This document shows, in pieces, positions 18,893 through 31,755 of a stretch of 64,000 bases of DNA. The notes beneath the pieces are model-generated. The model made no database searches and was not told the DNA's origin. It worked only from the letters and a program-made list of their open reading frames with translations. Position numbers and translations under genes: made by a program. The stretch's first letter is position 1; every line of letters begins with the position of its first letter. Source of the DNA: Parapristionchus giblindavisi (Eukaryota; Nematoda; Chromadorea; Rhabditida; Diplogasteridae); the NCBI GenBank assembly GCA_943737045.1, contig CALSFV010000227.1, positions 186,001 to 250,000 of the forward strand. The letters run 5' to 3'.

Positions 18893-19529
18893 CCATGCAG
18901 TGTTAATTGTACGTGCTGTCTTGACATCATAATTTTGCAAAGTTCTTCATAAGAGTGATCCGTTATTGCTGTGTTGCATTTGCTTTACATGCCTCCACCA
19001 TAACTGTCACAAATATTGCATTCATGCCAAAAAACTCTTTGAAATTTACATTCTGAAGAGTTTCGTGGACGTCTCTGTCGTCACGGCGGAGGAAAGTTGT
19101 AGGCATGTTCATTTTATTTTCCTACTGTACACAATTTTTTTTATTCCTGATCTTCGTGAATCTTTCGGGAAAATAATAGAATGGCATGTGATTTTTCAGT
19201 GAACTCATAATATTTACTTTATTGTGCAAGAGTTCATTCATTTAGTTCATGACTCATCTTGAAAACTTTTCAATATGACGTCACATGTTTTCTCAGCTGC
19301 TCTAGTAATAACTTTAAGCAATTGAGAAACGGCAATAGTTCACATTTCCAAATTTGTCTCTAATTGTGGTAATTTACAGGATTTTATTCGTTTTGATATC
19401 TGGAATTAAATTTAAATGACATGCAAGCCTGAAGGGAGGGTTGGTAGAGTAATAGTTATTTTTATCGGAAAAATACTGTTAGTGTATTTCTGACATCAAT
19501 TTCAATTTCAGTTATTTTTAATACATATA

Positions 19530-19650
19530 TTAAAGGGAGCGTAACCTCTCTCAATGGTCTCTTCGAGGCGCAATGCATTCTCGCTGTTAGAGAACAGAGA
19601 AATAGTGTACACAATGAAGAGGCCATTGAGAGAGGTAACGCTCCCTTTAA
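19530..19650. mobile_element. GGGAGCG MITE hairpin with TTAA flanks, well preserved
   Basis: TTAA-agggagcgtaacctctctca and its exact inverse at the right end; 121 bp. It is the best copy of this family. Confidence 0.9.
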
Positions 19651-20014
19651 TACACAATTTGTCACGATTAGCTAGCTAACTTGTAAGCGGTGTCGATCCA
19701 GTGCCTAGGACCAGGGCCTAAACACTGGATCGTTTTAAATTCTTTATAGTTTGTTTTCTTAATCTTAAAATTTCTAGCACTACCCATTCCCTTTGTCTCT
19801 TTTTTTTACAATTCAAGTCAGTGGCGTATTTTTCAATAGTCTTTATGTTCTTCAGTATCAGACATCATCTTTCTTAGTAATAGAATAGTCTCTCAAAGGA
19901 ACTCTTTAGATAATTCAATTGTAACCGTGCAAAACCCTGTGTACTTTAGTTCTTATATACGTTATGGAATACTGTGACTTAGTTGTTACAGTTCTGTTCG
20001 TTTCCTCATATTTT

Positions 20015-20164
<150 letters not shown>

Positions 20165-20745
20165 ATTATAAATACTGTTCAATGATTTTTTAATTGTGTC
20201 ATTAATTTGAAAGATGCGATTTTTTTTGCGATTTATATATCTAACACTATTTCTGCCAACTAATCTCATCATCTTTCCATGAGTCACGCTTCCACTCCCC
20301 ATTTCTTCCACATTACTAAATCCTATCTGACAGACGGGATTACCCATAAAAAGCCGCGGGGCTCGATTTCGGTCTCCTAGGGGATACGCCTTCGTGTTAG
20401 TGTGGATATCTCCATTCCCGAAGAATATTATTATACGTTTCCGTCGAGAGAAGTCGGGGAATTTCTTGCCCTTTCGCAATGCTCGAGTTGTTTTGTTGGT
20501 TTGAACGAAGTTTCAGAATTTGTTTTTCAGCCTAGGGATGTTCTTAAAATGAATACCCCAGGCTTATACATGTGCTTGGTCCGAGGAGCTCTATTTGACA
20601 GAATTCATCCTAACAAAAGTATATTCACAAAAGGTTAATTTTACAGGGGGCATTCAAAAAATTTAATACTGTAAAGAAGATGCCAAGGGATCTCGGGGTA
20701 CAACACTATCGGTACGTATGCAATTCAGTGTCCTGGTGGGTTGTG

Positions 20746-20952
20746 CTCTGGTATTTTGAAACTTAAAGTCTACTTAAATTACGTCACAGACTTTAAGTAG
20801 ACTTTAAGTAAACTTAAAGTGAAAGAACATTTGACGAAACGCATTACAGTATACCACACCACTTTAAGTAGACTTGCGTTTTACTTTAAGTTTACTTAAA
20901 GTCTACTTAAAGTGCGGAGTTTAAGTAGACTTTAAGTTTCAAAATACCAGAG
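20746..20952. mobile_element. TTAAGT-family long hairpin MITE
   Basis: 207 bp with ctctggtattttgaaac ends. A near-identical inverted partner lies at 15979-16185. Confidence 0.85.
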
Positions 20953-21337
20953 TGGGGCAGTCCTGTGGTCAACGACCGCCTTTGTATCAAGCTTAGTGCA
21001 GCTGTTCCTTTGGTAGATAATAGCCGGAAATGTTGAGAGAGTTGCCCATAGTGTTCGACGCTTTTTTTCCACTCTCTCTCTCACCAGACAACATTCGTAA
21101 AGTTGCTTTGACCACCAAGAAGGAATGGCGAAGTTGTTGTACCAAGCATCACGCTTTATGATGTTTATCTTATCAGTAACACGTTATGTGTACGTGCAAA
21201 GTTAGTGCAGAAGAGCAAATCCCTCTGCCTTAGGTTTGTGGACATTACAAATGCATTCCGAAAAATATTCGGGGGTGGGCGTCAAACATTTTTTATCTTA
21301 GTTATAAATTTATCCATTATCGTTGACAACGATAGTA

Positions 21338-21425
21338 TTTAAAGGCTCCCTCACTCCCGCATTCTTAGCCTACGAGAGAGTGTTGTCAACGCGGAGAGTT
21401 TGAAATTAGCCTCGGGTAGTGCCGG
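21338..21425. mobile_element. TTAA-family MITE remnant
   Basis: tttaaaggctccctcactcc on the left; gagagtgttgtcaacgcgga and gagtttgaaattagcctcgg on the right. The left arm is shortened. Confidence 0.55.
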
Positions 21426-21667
21426 GTAACTGATAATGAGAATACCTGTAATCCCTCATTTTGTATGTACCGTGGACTAACAATTCGATCGCTTTGTTTG
21501 TCAACTTTCTCCCACTTTGCAAACACAAGTTCAAAATTAAACCGTTCCGATAGCAATCTCAATTACGATCCACTTATCTATTTCGCTTACTGCATTCTTC
21601 GAATCATCGATTGTTCACTATTATTGATCATAATAAGCATATTATTGATTGATATTTTCAGAAAAAA

Positions 21668-23780
21668 ATGAGTCGATTAGCGGAAGGATGCTCGCGAGGA
21701 GTTGTCATGATGTTAAATGTCGCACTTATTGTAATATATTTTTTATAATATTATTATTTTATTTTATTTTATCATATTGTCTTTCTCAAAAATTTTCGTC
21801 TGTATATCTCATCATCGCTTTCGATTTAATAAAAATAAAACAACCCCAGAAAATAGCACCTTATGATTAATGACTTTTCTTAAAAATTTAAAATCAATCA
21901 ATAAATCAATAATTCATCGTCAGGTAGCCAGTTTGGTCATGCTCGGACTCGTATTATGGATTCGGTTCGACAACAATTTCGAGGCCGAAATTCGAAGAGA
22001 TTTGAAGATCCGAGATGGCAATGCGCAGTTGGATATGTACAAGGCGCAGATCACCGATGGGGTGGGTGACAGCGCTGGCATTTCCGTTTTTCCGAATTTT
22101 CATTTCCTATTTTAGAATTTTCATTTCCGATTTTACGAAATTTTTATCGGAATTCAAAGTACGAAAAGAAAAAAATGCATATTCATATATAATATTATAG
22201 TCTCTCTTAAATGAATGTGTGAAAACTGTAAACGGAAAAGCTACATCTAGCATTGATGTTATGGAATTTCTCAGAGAATATTTAATTTCTTTGCAGATTA
22301 CAGTAGCCTTCTGGGTATTGATTGGATTCGGCGTGGCGGGAGCCGCTATCGGCATGATCGGATCGATAGGCGCGGCGTTTGGACTGAAGTGCCTGGTGGC
22401 GTTCCATTTCGTTGTCCTGCTCATCATGGCCCTGCTGGAGATAGCCATCGGCATCTATATTCTCGTCACGCGGGATACTGTAAGAATATTATATTATGAG
22501 GGCTACTGTAGGATTACTGTTGGATACTTTAAGATATCACGAGGGATACTGTAGAATTATTATATCACGAGGGATACTGTAAGATTATTATCTAACGAGG
22601 GGTACTGTAAGATTTTTTTATCGCGAGGGATACTGTAGGATTACTATTTAACGAGGGATACTGTAGGATTATTATATCACGAGGGATACTGTAGGATTAT
22701 TATGTCACGAGGGATACTGTAAGATTATTATATCACGAGGGATACTGTAGGATTATTATATCACGAGGGATACTGTAGGATTACTATTTAACGAGGGATA
22801 CTGTAGGATTACTATTTAACGAGGGATACTGTAGGATTATTATATCACGAGGGATACTGTAAGATTATTAAATCACGAGGGATACTGTAAGATTATTATA
22901 TCACGAGGGATACTGTAAGACTTTTATATGACGAGAGATACAGTAAGATTATTATCTAACGTTGGATACTGCAAGATTATTAAATTACGAGGGATACTGT
23001 AAGATTATTATATCACGAGGGATACTGTAAGATTACTATGTTACGAGGGATACTGTAAGACTTTTATATGACGAGAGATACTGTAAGATTTTACTACTAC
23101 TACTGTCACTGTAAAATTATTATAAGAAATTTATCATAGGAAAACCGAAACCAAAAAACGCCAAACTCGCTTATAAATACACGACGGAAAAATCCCCACC
23201 TTCCCTATTTTCCTCTGTCAGTAAAACAACAATCAATCGATAATTTCAGATCCGCCAGACCGTACAGGGATACGTCACGGCGGCCTACAATGCGCGCACA
23301 CTTGACTATGATAGCATACGAATGAGGGTGAGTCCTAAAACGAATTCTACCGTAACCAACCAATAGTTACCGTAACCAACTAATCGATTTTCCAGTACGA
23401 TTGCTGCGGCGTAGATGGCGTTCCCGATCTTTCGTGCATCGTTGGACAGGTAGGAATAGGATACGCTATATCAATTTCACTCTCCGCTCTCGCAACGCGC
23501 TCTCGCGGACGAAAAAGCGAGAGAGCGTTGCCAGAGAGTTCCAATTAGCTCGGGGTGTTTCAAATTACAAGAGTACAGGGTGATTTCAACTAATATAAGA
23601 AGTGAAAAATAATATTGATTATCGATTATCGATTTGCAGCCGACGTGTACCAGTTCAGTGTGGGATCAACTCGACTTCACGCTGATGGTAGCGGGATTTG
23701 TGCTGATCGGAATTCTTATTTTACAATTTATTTCCTGTGTTTGCTCCATAACCACCCTCGTATTGAAACGAAACGAGTGA
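21668..23780 (+). CDS. Tetraspanin
   Basis: A four-pass membrane protein, probably a scaffold for partner receptors at the plasma membrane. Exons are 21668-21730, 21924-22061, 22297-22479, 23250-23327, 23396-23449 and 23640-23780, all phase 0, giving 218 residues. TM1 is around residues 13-33 (LIVASLVMLGLVLWI). TM2 and TM3 lie in exon 3 (ITVAFWVLIGFGVAGAAIGM and HFVVLLIMALLEIAIGIYIL). TM4 is in the last exon (LMVAGFVLIGILILQFISC). The large loop has the tetraspanin signature YDCCGVDG plus SC and PTC, four cysteines in all, and is short at roughly 60 residues. A trans-splice acceptor (attttcag) sits 6 nt before the ATG. Intron 3 is filled by a minisatellite built from its own donor; intron 5 holds a TTAA MITE. 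Confidence 0.9.
22471..23096 (+). repeat. 28-bp minisatellite derived from the tetraspanin intron 3 donor
   Basis: About 22 units of a GGGATACTGTAAGATTATTA-type sequence. The first unit spans the real junction GATACT|GTAAGA, so nearly every unit carries a copy of the exon end plus 5' splice site. Confidence 0.9.
23461..23567. mobile_element. TTAA-family MITE hairpin in tetraspanin intron 5
   Basis: The arm tttcactctccgctctcgca with its inverse gcgagagagcgttgccagag, and a right end gctcggggtgt. The left end lies close to the exon 5 donor. Confidence 0.75.
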
Positions 23781-24533
23781 TCAATCGATAGTATGCATTA
23801 TCGATCCATGCCATATGTTGTATTTGTAAATATTTATGTGATGATTGTTGCCGGATAAAAGTGATTAGACTGCGTTACTGAACGTGATCGCTGAAGGACA
23901 GAAGGATTTATCGAAAGTTCAAAAGGAATCTGTCGCAGAAGCGAAAGAGAAAAGAAAACAGAGAAATCTCCTCGTTTAACACTCTCCCGCTTCTTTTACG
24001 TTTGGTTTCCATTGTTTTCGCAGCTCTTGAAGACCACGTATCAAATTGTAAAGCAGACTTTACGAAAGACAAAAAATAATACTATTCTTATGTTCTTACC
24101 ATGCTTAACTTTTCAAAGAAGAAAAACAAAGTTTTATGATCACTGAAGGAACTCATAACAACAAACATTTAAAACACTGGGTGTTAATGATACAGGGAAA
24201 ACAGAAACAAACTGTAGTAATAACGACATGGAAAGTAAACAAAGAAATGAGCTGCAGTAATAACTGCTGGAAAGTAAGCAAAGAAATGAACTATAGTAAT
24301 AACATGTAAAGTAAACAAAGAATTAATAACTATTCACAAGCATATTCACAGAGTAATAAGAAACAAATTTGAAACGAGTGCTATTAATAGATCACCAACG
24401 TGTGATCTCCATCGATCTGTCTATGCACGAGTACGACGACAATGCTTCTGTAATCACATAATTATATACTCTCCGATTTTACAGCATCGTGCGTTTAGAG
24501 TACGCCAAATGCATTTCATCATACCACACCACT
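23781..24533. other. Intergenic, tetraspanin to HORMA gene (convergent)
   Basis: No gene seen. About 24205-24320 holds three tandem units of roughly 40 bp sharing gtagtaataac and aaagtaaacaaagaa. From about 24505 to 24560 is a fragment of the TTAAGT MITE family (ataccacaccacttcaagga). Confidence 0.6.
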
Positions 24534-26318
24534 TCAAGGAAACTTCAACTCAAAGTAAAGAAAAAACGAGAAGGTATGTTCAACTTTTAAATAACTTACA
24601 TTGGCATTTCCAGGAGTCCTCTTCATGACCTTAGACTTGTTGAGAACCTTCTTTGGACTAACAGTCTTCTCTTTAGTCGTACGAGTCTTTGAATCCTTCG
24701 AAGCTTCACTTCTCTCTTCCGGAGATGATGAAGATATAGCATCTAAATTCATTTGGATTAAATACAGAAAATGTCAAATTTGCTAACCATCTTTCTTCTC
24801 CTTAATCTTCATCTCTGCGGCCTTCTTTTCAAGATCCTTAACACCTCCGTTACGTGTTTTATGAACAGGTTGGGGTTTATGAACAGGTTGGGTAAGCTGT
24901 TCCTTGCGAACTTCTGAATCCGTCAACGTTCCATCCTAAAAGGACTCAATAAAATTATTATTATTAATGATGAAAGATATAAGTTAAATTAGATAAATAT
25001 ATAACTTACACCCATACTACCATTCGTAGAGTCAAGAGTGGACTCTTCCAGAGTAGTCTCTGCGAGATCCTTCCTTCAAACGCAATATTAGGCAAAACGG
25101 ATTAGCCAATGGTGGCTGACCTGATCTGATCCTGGATAGCACTTAGATCTCCATCGACAGCAAGCTCAAATTCAACCGGATCTTCGATGAAGACGCTGGA
25201 GACCTCGAACTGGCAACTGAATAGTAAATAAATAAATAGAATTAATAAATTAAGCAAAATATGCACCTAAACACTTACGCATGGTGCTTGACATGCACAT
25301 CTCCTACAGCGAGACGTTGAGCATCGGGAGACATGACATAGGGATCAGGCTGACGATTGAATAATCGAGCTTGATATCCCTTTGGAGTCTCTGCAAAAGA
25401 ATATCATAAATCTGGCAAAAGTACGCAATTCACTCTCCAACATTTTGTACTTGATGAAGCACCATTGAGGTGTACGACAAATAAATTTCATAATATATAA
25501 TAGGAGTAGGTGTGTTACATACTCTCGTCATCGTAGAGGATATACAATTTGTGGAAACAGGCTTCCGGGAGTGGAGCAAGTTTATCAGTTATCTGGCGAA
25601 TACGAAAGAGCAAATCACGAGTTTGCTGTTTCGCATGCTCCACTCCTTCATACTGAATCTCCACTCGTTCCATTGAACCAGATCTAAAGTACGACCGTTT
25701 ATCAAAAGAACATGCAGGAATTAGCTCACGAGAGAGAGATGGACGGCTTGTCTGCCGAGTACGTGACTCCCATCTTGTACACCTCGATTATCTCATCCTC
25801 TCCCTGTAAAAGATCCGTCGGAATTTGCGAAAGAAACACGTTGCACTCACTTTGCTGTCATCACCAATGAGGAGATGCAATTCTCTCAGATATCCCTTCG
25901 CCATAGTCTCACATACTGAACGAAGTTGATCGGCAATGCTCACAGCGTCATCCTCATGAGTATTGAATACTTGGAGACGGAGATCTGCATTGAAATATCA
26001 GATAACTTTAGCTTTACGTAGTGGCGATAACCAGATCAATAATATAATAAATAAATTAGAGTAAAGTAATTTAAAACTCACTTTCAAGGCGCCGCTTCTT
26101 GAAACATTTTGGTGATAACAGCTCGCGTGAGAAGTAAATTTGGGTGAATCCAACGTACAGCATGCGCTTCATGAAGAGGGTAGAATCAGCCAAAGTCTCA
26201 GGCTTGGCAGGGAACGTCGCTTCCCACTATAACATGGAAAAATTAGAGCTTTGCTTTGATTAAACATCATGCATACCGATCCAGTATTTGATCTCGAGGA
26301 CGATGAACCTGGAGCCAT
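24534..26318 (-). CDS. Meiotic HORMA-domain protein (HIM-3/HTP-1-like)
   Basis: HORMA proteins of this type build the axis of meiotic chromosomes. Exons on the minus strand, 5' to 3': 26318-26277, 26226-26082, 25984-25851, 25803-25730, 25683-25523, 25390-25279, 25216-25121, 25073-25010, 24935-24788 and 24742-24534. Phases all agree; the product is 394 residues. The HORMA region (about 15-290) starts WEATFPAKPETLADSTLF and contains SRELLSPKCFKKRRLE, CETMAKGYLRELHLLIGDD, RQITDKLAPLPEACFHKLY and PDPYVMSPDAQRLAVGD, with the order and spacing of C. elegans HIM-3/HTP proteins. The tail is Lys/Glu/Ser-rich, ends near RTPGNAN and could include a closure motif. A trans-splice acceptor (tgtttcag) is 7 nt before the ATG. 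The 3' end is uncertain: a donor (AAT|gtaagt) at 24600 offers an alternative, and the frame to 24534 runs into a MITE fragment. Confidence 0.8.
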
Positions 26319-26902
26319 TGAAGAACTGAAACAACGGAACGTTAAACAACAAGAAAAACACATTCAATAATTCAATAATTTAGAAAAAAACGATCGTTAA
26401 AAAAAGTTCAAGGAGTGAACGAGAAATATACAAAAAGAGAGATTATCCGTTCGGGAGATATACCATTCAAATGAATTTTACAGATTACGGTATGATGTTA
26501 CTGATGAACTATTTGAAATACTCACCAAACAACGCTTTTTTGAAATGAAGTTTAGAGTCAATCAATCAATCAACTCGAATCAACTTCAGAAACTTAGAAA
26601 TAATAAGTTATAATATTATTTATATTATTATATTTAATGTAATACTTGCCGCCAAGACAGCAATTCAAAATTAGTAAATCTCGTTACTCCTTCGTGTACG
26701 CTATACTGCGGTTCCGGTTCTGGTTCTGTTTATTTTGAAATATTTATTTTGATTTGATTTCGTAATTTTGTACGCTATTTATATGTATCCATGCGATTTA
26801 TGTATGCGATTAATTATCACTGGCCTAGCAGTGATCACACGCAGGACTTCGTGTGCCTTTAATTACGGGTTGTACCTTTAACTTTTATGCGATTTATTCA
26901 GC
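26319..26902. promoter_or_regulatory. Shared upstream region of HORMA gene (minus) and ula-1 (plus)
   Basis: 584 bp between divergent start codons, AT-rich, with no TATA box that I trust. The right end carries an interspersed repeat (cgcaggacttcgtgtgcctt, then ttgtaccttta; 26828-26880) also found near 7779, 16255 and 59470. The ula-1 ATG at 26903 is preceded by tttattcag and one base, a likely trans-splice acceptor. Confidence 0.55.
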
Positions 26903-29900
26903 ATGGACCTCCGATACGACCGACAGGTTCGATTGTGGGGTGACGACGGCCAATCCGCCATCGGCAACACGACAGTTTGCGTCATCGGCTCGTCAGCTCT
27001 ATGTTAGCTTCTTTATTCATATATAGGCACAGCCAGTGAAAGAGACTGTTTCAATGACGGCAAAGTATATATTGAAAGATTGTTCCCTTGTTTCGAGTTA
27101 CAGCTTTACTTTGGTGTTCAAATCCATGCATGATCAAGGATACTTGGTCAAGCGCTTGATCCGAGTACATTCCAGGCATGATCATACCATTAATTGTCCA
27201 AATTTCAATTTTTTTCGTGATCATGTATGGCTTGAAACACCTGTGTTTACCACTCATTAGTGCCGAAGGGACATTGAGAATAAAACGATAATTTCATATC
27301 ATTACAGGCACAGAGATCTTGAAGAATCTTGTACTCGCCGGAATCGACTCCTTCTGTATCATTGACGATGAACTCGTTGAACAGGTTCGTTCTAAATTCA
27401 CGAAAAGAAAAGAAAAATGGACGAGAGAGTGTGAAAAGAAGGAGACTTTTCTCTGGTTTTGTTTTTTTGTGCTACTGTTTTGTAGAGCTTTGGATATGAT
27501 CAGTGCGTTAAATTGAAGGATTAAAATATTATTAATAATAACATTATTATTATTAATGCTACTGTATCTAGCACGATCTCGGCACGAACTTCTTCGTTGA
27601 GAGGAATGACATCGGCAAGCAACGAGCGGAAGTCGTGCTCAATCTGCTTAAGGTTAATAATTGTGTATTGCTTTGTGCCGTTTATGGTTTACTGTGGCTT
27701 TAAATAGTTGGATAGCTCTACCATCCCTAATGAATGTCCATCTTTATATGAGTGACTATATTTTTCATCATCATCGTCATTATTATTATTGATTATTGTT
27801 ATTATTGTGTATTTCAGGAACTGAACCCCCGCGTTCAAGGCAAGTGTGTGATCAGCCATCCTCTATCATTGGACTATCTGTCAGAACTGCTCAATTACTC
27901 GGTAAATTGTTTATTTTAATGAGTTAGCGTTCGTGATGCAGAGTTCACAGCGTTTCGACAACTCAGGGAGAGCGGCCATTGAAAATTTAGCTAAATATAG
28001 AAAAAATACGTGTACTTTAACCGTCTGTGCCCTCACACTTTTGCTCACTCTTCTACACTCTACCTTTTCCTCTGTAACACCATCACCGCTTTCGAAACAT
28101 TGCGCAATTTAGGCAACGATTTAACTGTTATTGTATTAAATGCGAATTAAGTATTACGTAAAATCAAGTAAAACTCATCTATAAATATCGTATACAGGTC
28201 GTGGTTGCGACTAATCTCTCGGAGACAGACGCTAATCCTATATCGGAATATCTCTTCGACAAGGGCATTCCGTTCATTCACACTCGGTAAGGATATTTCA
28301 AAGACTACCTACATAGGTCGAATAGCTAAGTTATCGGATTTTAAAATGCGGTCATGTTTTTCGTTTTTTTTTTGTTGAAATTTTGGCTCTAAATGTGGTC
28401 AGGGTTTTCGATTTTGGTAAAATTTTGGCTCAAAATGTGGTCAGGCTTGTGCTTTGTAACATACTTTTCGACCTATGACTACCTGCATTGTTCCTAATGC
28501 TCTCATACGTTGGCAAAACGTGTTGCTGAAAAGTAAAGTCGGGTGGGACATTGCCAAGTGGAAGACTCACTTTATTTTCATTATTGCGTGAATTTTGGCT
28601 AAATCGGGTGGGCATTGTTGCTAGCGACAATGTCGCCAACGTATACCCGGTAGCGCGCCTGGCAGAAGCGTGTTTCGAGCGACGCTCAAAGTGAACGCAG
28701 CGACGCTGCCATCCGATCTCTACCAATAGAGCACAGGAATCCAATAATACAGTTTTCTCTCTTTCTCATATCTTTCTATTCACACTTTTCTTCCTTATGC
28801 CTCTTCGTGGCTGCTTATGCTCGACAGAAATTCATAAAATGTAGTTCTTCTTCTTAACTTAATTTTTCGATGGCCACCTCAATTCATATGCCACCCCGTT
28901 CTCAGGTAAAACAACGCATACATTTTACAGCTAGAAAAAATACATTTGACAGCTACAACGCATGCATGTGAAATGTCACAAAAAATACATGTCACAGCCA
29001 GCGAAATGTATTTTTTGTAGCTGTTTTCTAGCTTTTTCATAGCTTTTAGCTGTTTCACGCCTTTTCTTTGACTGTGAAATACATTTTTTCTAGCATTTTA
29101 TAACAATTCCTTGTCTTTTTTCTAGCTGTTATTAGGCTCTTTTCTACCTTCTCTATTCTTACCAGTTCTATATTCAGAATTACTGTCAGTGAATAAAAAA
29201 CGATTTATTGACGTAAATATGCATGGGTTTTTAAATTAAACAAACGTGAACCAGCCAAGGAATGACAATAAACGATGAATCGATCACAGCAATAAACATC
29301 TAGCGGTACAAACGAAAAACATCATGTATCGATATGTTCCAATCTATTTCTTTCTTCTCTTTCAAATTTCAGTTCTCCTTCAAGATTCTTTATTATATCA
29401 TCATTGATGTAGATACCTTTTTAATCTGAATTAATCAATCAATTATCCTCATACCTACAGCACCACTTACAAGAATCGATAGCTTCAATCGATAATGTTT
29501 CAATTTTTTTTCTTTTAATACAGCAATCCTCGCAGCTTCTTCTCTCATTACTTTAGCTGCCATATCACCTGCAGTTCCTAATGGTTCCTAAAAAAACATA
29601 AATTCTGATAAAACCTTTTTTTTTCAATCAATCAACCAATACCTCTAGTATAGCAGTTCTTTCATGTTGATGTTCATCTCCATCTTCTCTTCTCTCTATA
29701 TTTCTCTTTCATTCTATAGAATATATTCTTGAATATTTCTCAACTTTCTTCAATGATTCTTCAATACATCAATCTACAACAAGTACAGTATACTCATCTC
29801 TTCTCAATCTACTCAATAATCTCTATCACCTCCTCCGTGAGTGAAAGACTCTTGTCTTCTAAATGTAATATTCTCTTCGGATAGAATAGATACTTGTCCT

Positions 29901-31724
29901 ACTGCTTGAGACAATTCAACTACGTTTGAATTCTGAAGAAGATATTCGCTAATCGATAAATCAATAAAAACCAACTTGATTCTCATATGTTCCAATCCCT
30001 TTATCATCTCTATCACTCCATTCTTCTTCATTTTAAATTCGTATTCCTCAGTATCCATCTTCTCTTCAATTTGGATCACCTGCAATCAGACAACTATTTC
30101 ATGATATAATTGAGTTTCATACGAATAACTTAACTAACTTAGATTAACTTATACCCAATTCTTTTAGTACATTTGCATGCCCATTATCATCTATTTCTAT
30201 TTTAATAGATAATATATAAGGTGAAAGAAGACTATCGATTGATAATGAAATATGGGTACGGAGCTACTCACTTGTTCTTTTAATTCTCTATTTTATGATA
30301 GTGCACGAGATGCTGTAGCTTCCTCACTCTGCAGTCCTTCCATTATCCATTGAATCGATTAAAATGAATGGATATGGAATGATATTGACAGAGTATCAAT
30401 CTGGCCCGAAGGTTGTTCTTCATCTTTCATTCTCTTCTCATATACATGCATATTCCTAGTCTCCAGTTGCACTGAAATCGATCGACGTTGTATAGTAAGT
30501 CAGAACAAGAAGCAATCTTGTTCCGCTTAAAAAAAATCAGCAAAACACCATAAAAATAGAAAGAAATCAGCAGTTAATTGTCTACCTTACATTTGATCCA
30601 ATTCACACATGGATATGGACAGCTCATGGCGGTGGGCAGTGGGGAATTGCGAGATAAACTTCGTCTACAAAGATTTATAAACATAGCAATCAACAAACAA
30701 AATTGGCTTGAGAAATATTTATATAGAGAAAAAAATACCTTTCTTTCTCCGCGAAACCAGTAATCGTCGTTTCCTACGACGCTTCATAACGTTACCCTAC
30801 GGAATAAATACGCAATTACAGCAATTTAAGGTTGAATAACCAAAAAAAGAAAATAAATAAAATTTTAAAGATAGCGAACGCAACGCAGTCAGCCGTAACC
30901 GCAGCGCGCAGCACGCTGTGTCAGATGTATGATTTTAAACTTTTTAGTTACTTTTTGTTAACTTTTTGTAAAAAGGCGGAAAATAGGTAGCAAAAAGTTA
31001 TGATGTCTAGCAATTGCTAGCAATTTCGTAGCTTTTAACCACGACATGCATTTTTTCGGCCTATTTTGCGACATTTAGCTTTTTTCTAGCTGTAAAATGT
31101 ATGCGTTGTTTTACCTGAGTTGTGGCATAGTACATTATGTATCCAACCATTTTCTTGTTTCGTGTCCTTAAACATTATTATATAATATAATATTGTTTCA
31201 TTACGTACCCGCATAATAAAGTTATTATTAAAAATCGCGAAAAGAAGTGAAAAAAGGTAGTTAGAGTGGCGAGAAACGAGTTTTCCTCTGCTTTTCTTTT
31301 CTTATTTTTGAACAGACCGTTCAATGAGTGTGAGGTGTTGATCGTGCTTACGTCTCTTTGATTTCATGCTCTGGCTAATCAATATTTAGATTACAGCATA
31401 ATGACATTTTATTTTATCACATGCTCACGCATAGGTCGAAAAGTATGTTACAAAGTACCAAGCCTGACCGCATTTTGATCCTAAATTTCCCCAAAATCGA
31501 AAAACCTGACCGCATTATGAGCCAAAATTTCACAAAAATCGAAAAACCTGACCGCATTTTGAGCCAAATTTGCCTAAAATTGAAAAACCTGACCGCATTT
31601 TAAAATCCGATAACCTAGCTATTCGACCTATGTGCTCACGCATGAAATAAATGATGAAATACCGTCAAAACGAAAAAAAGTGAAACATTTGTGACAATTT
31701 GTGACAAATTGTCACAAATGTTTC

Positions 31725-31755
<31 letters not shown>

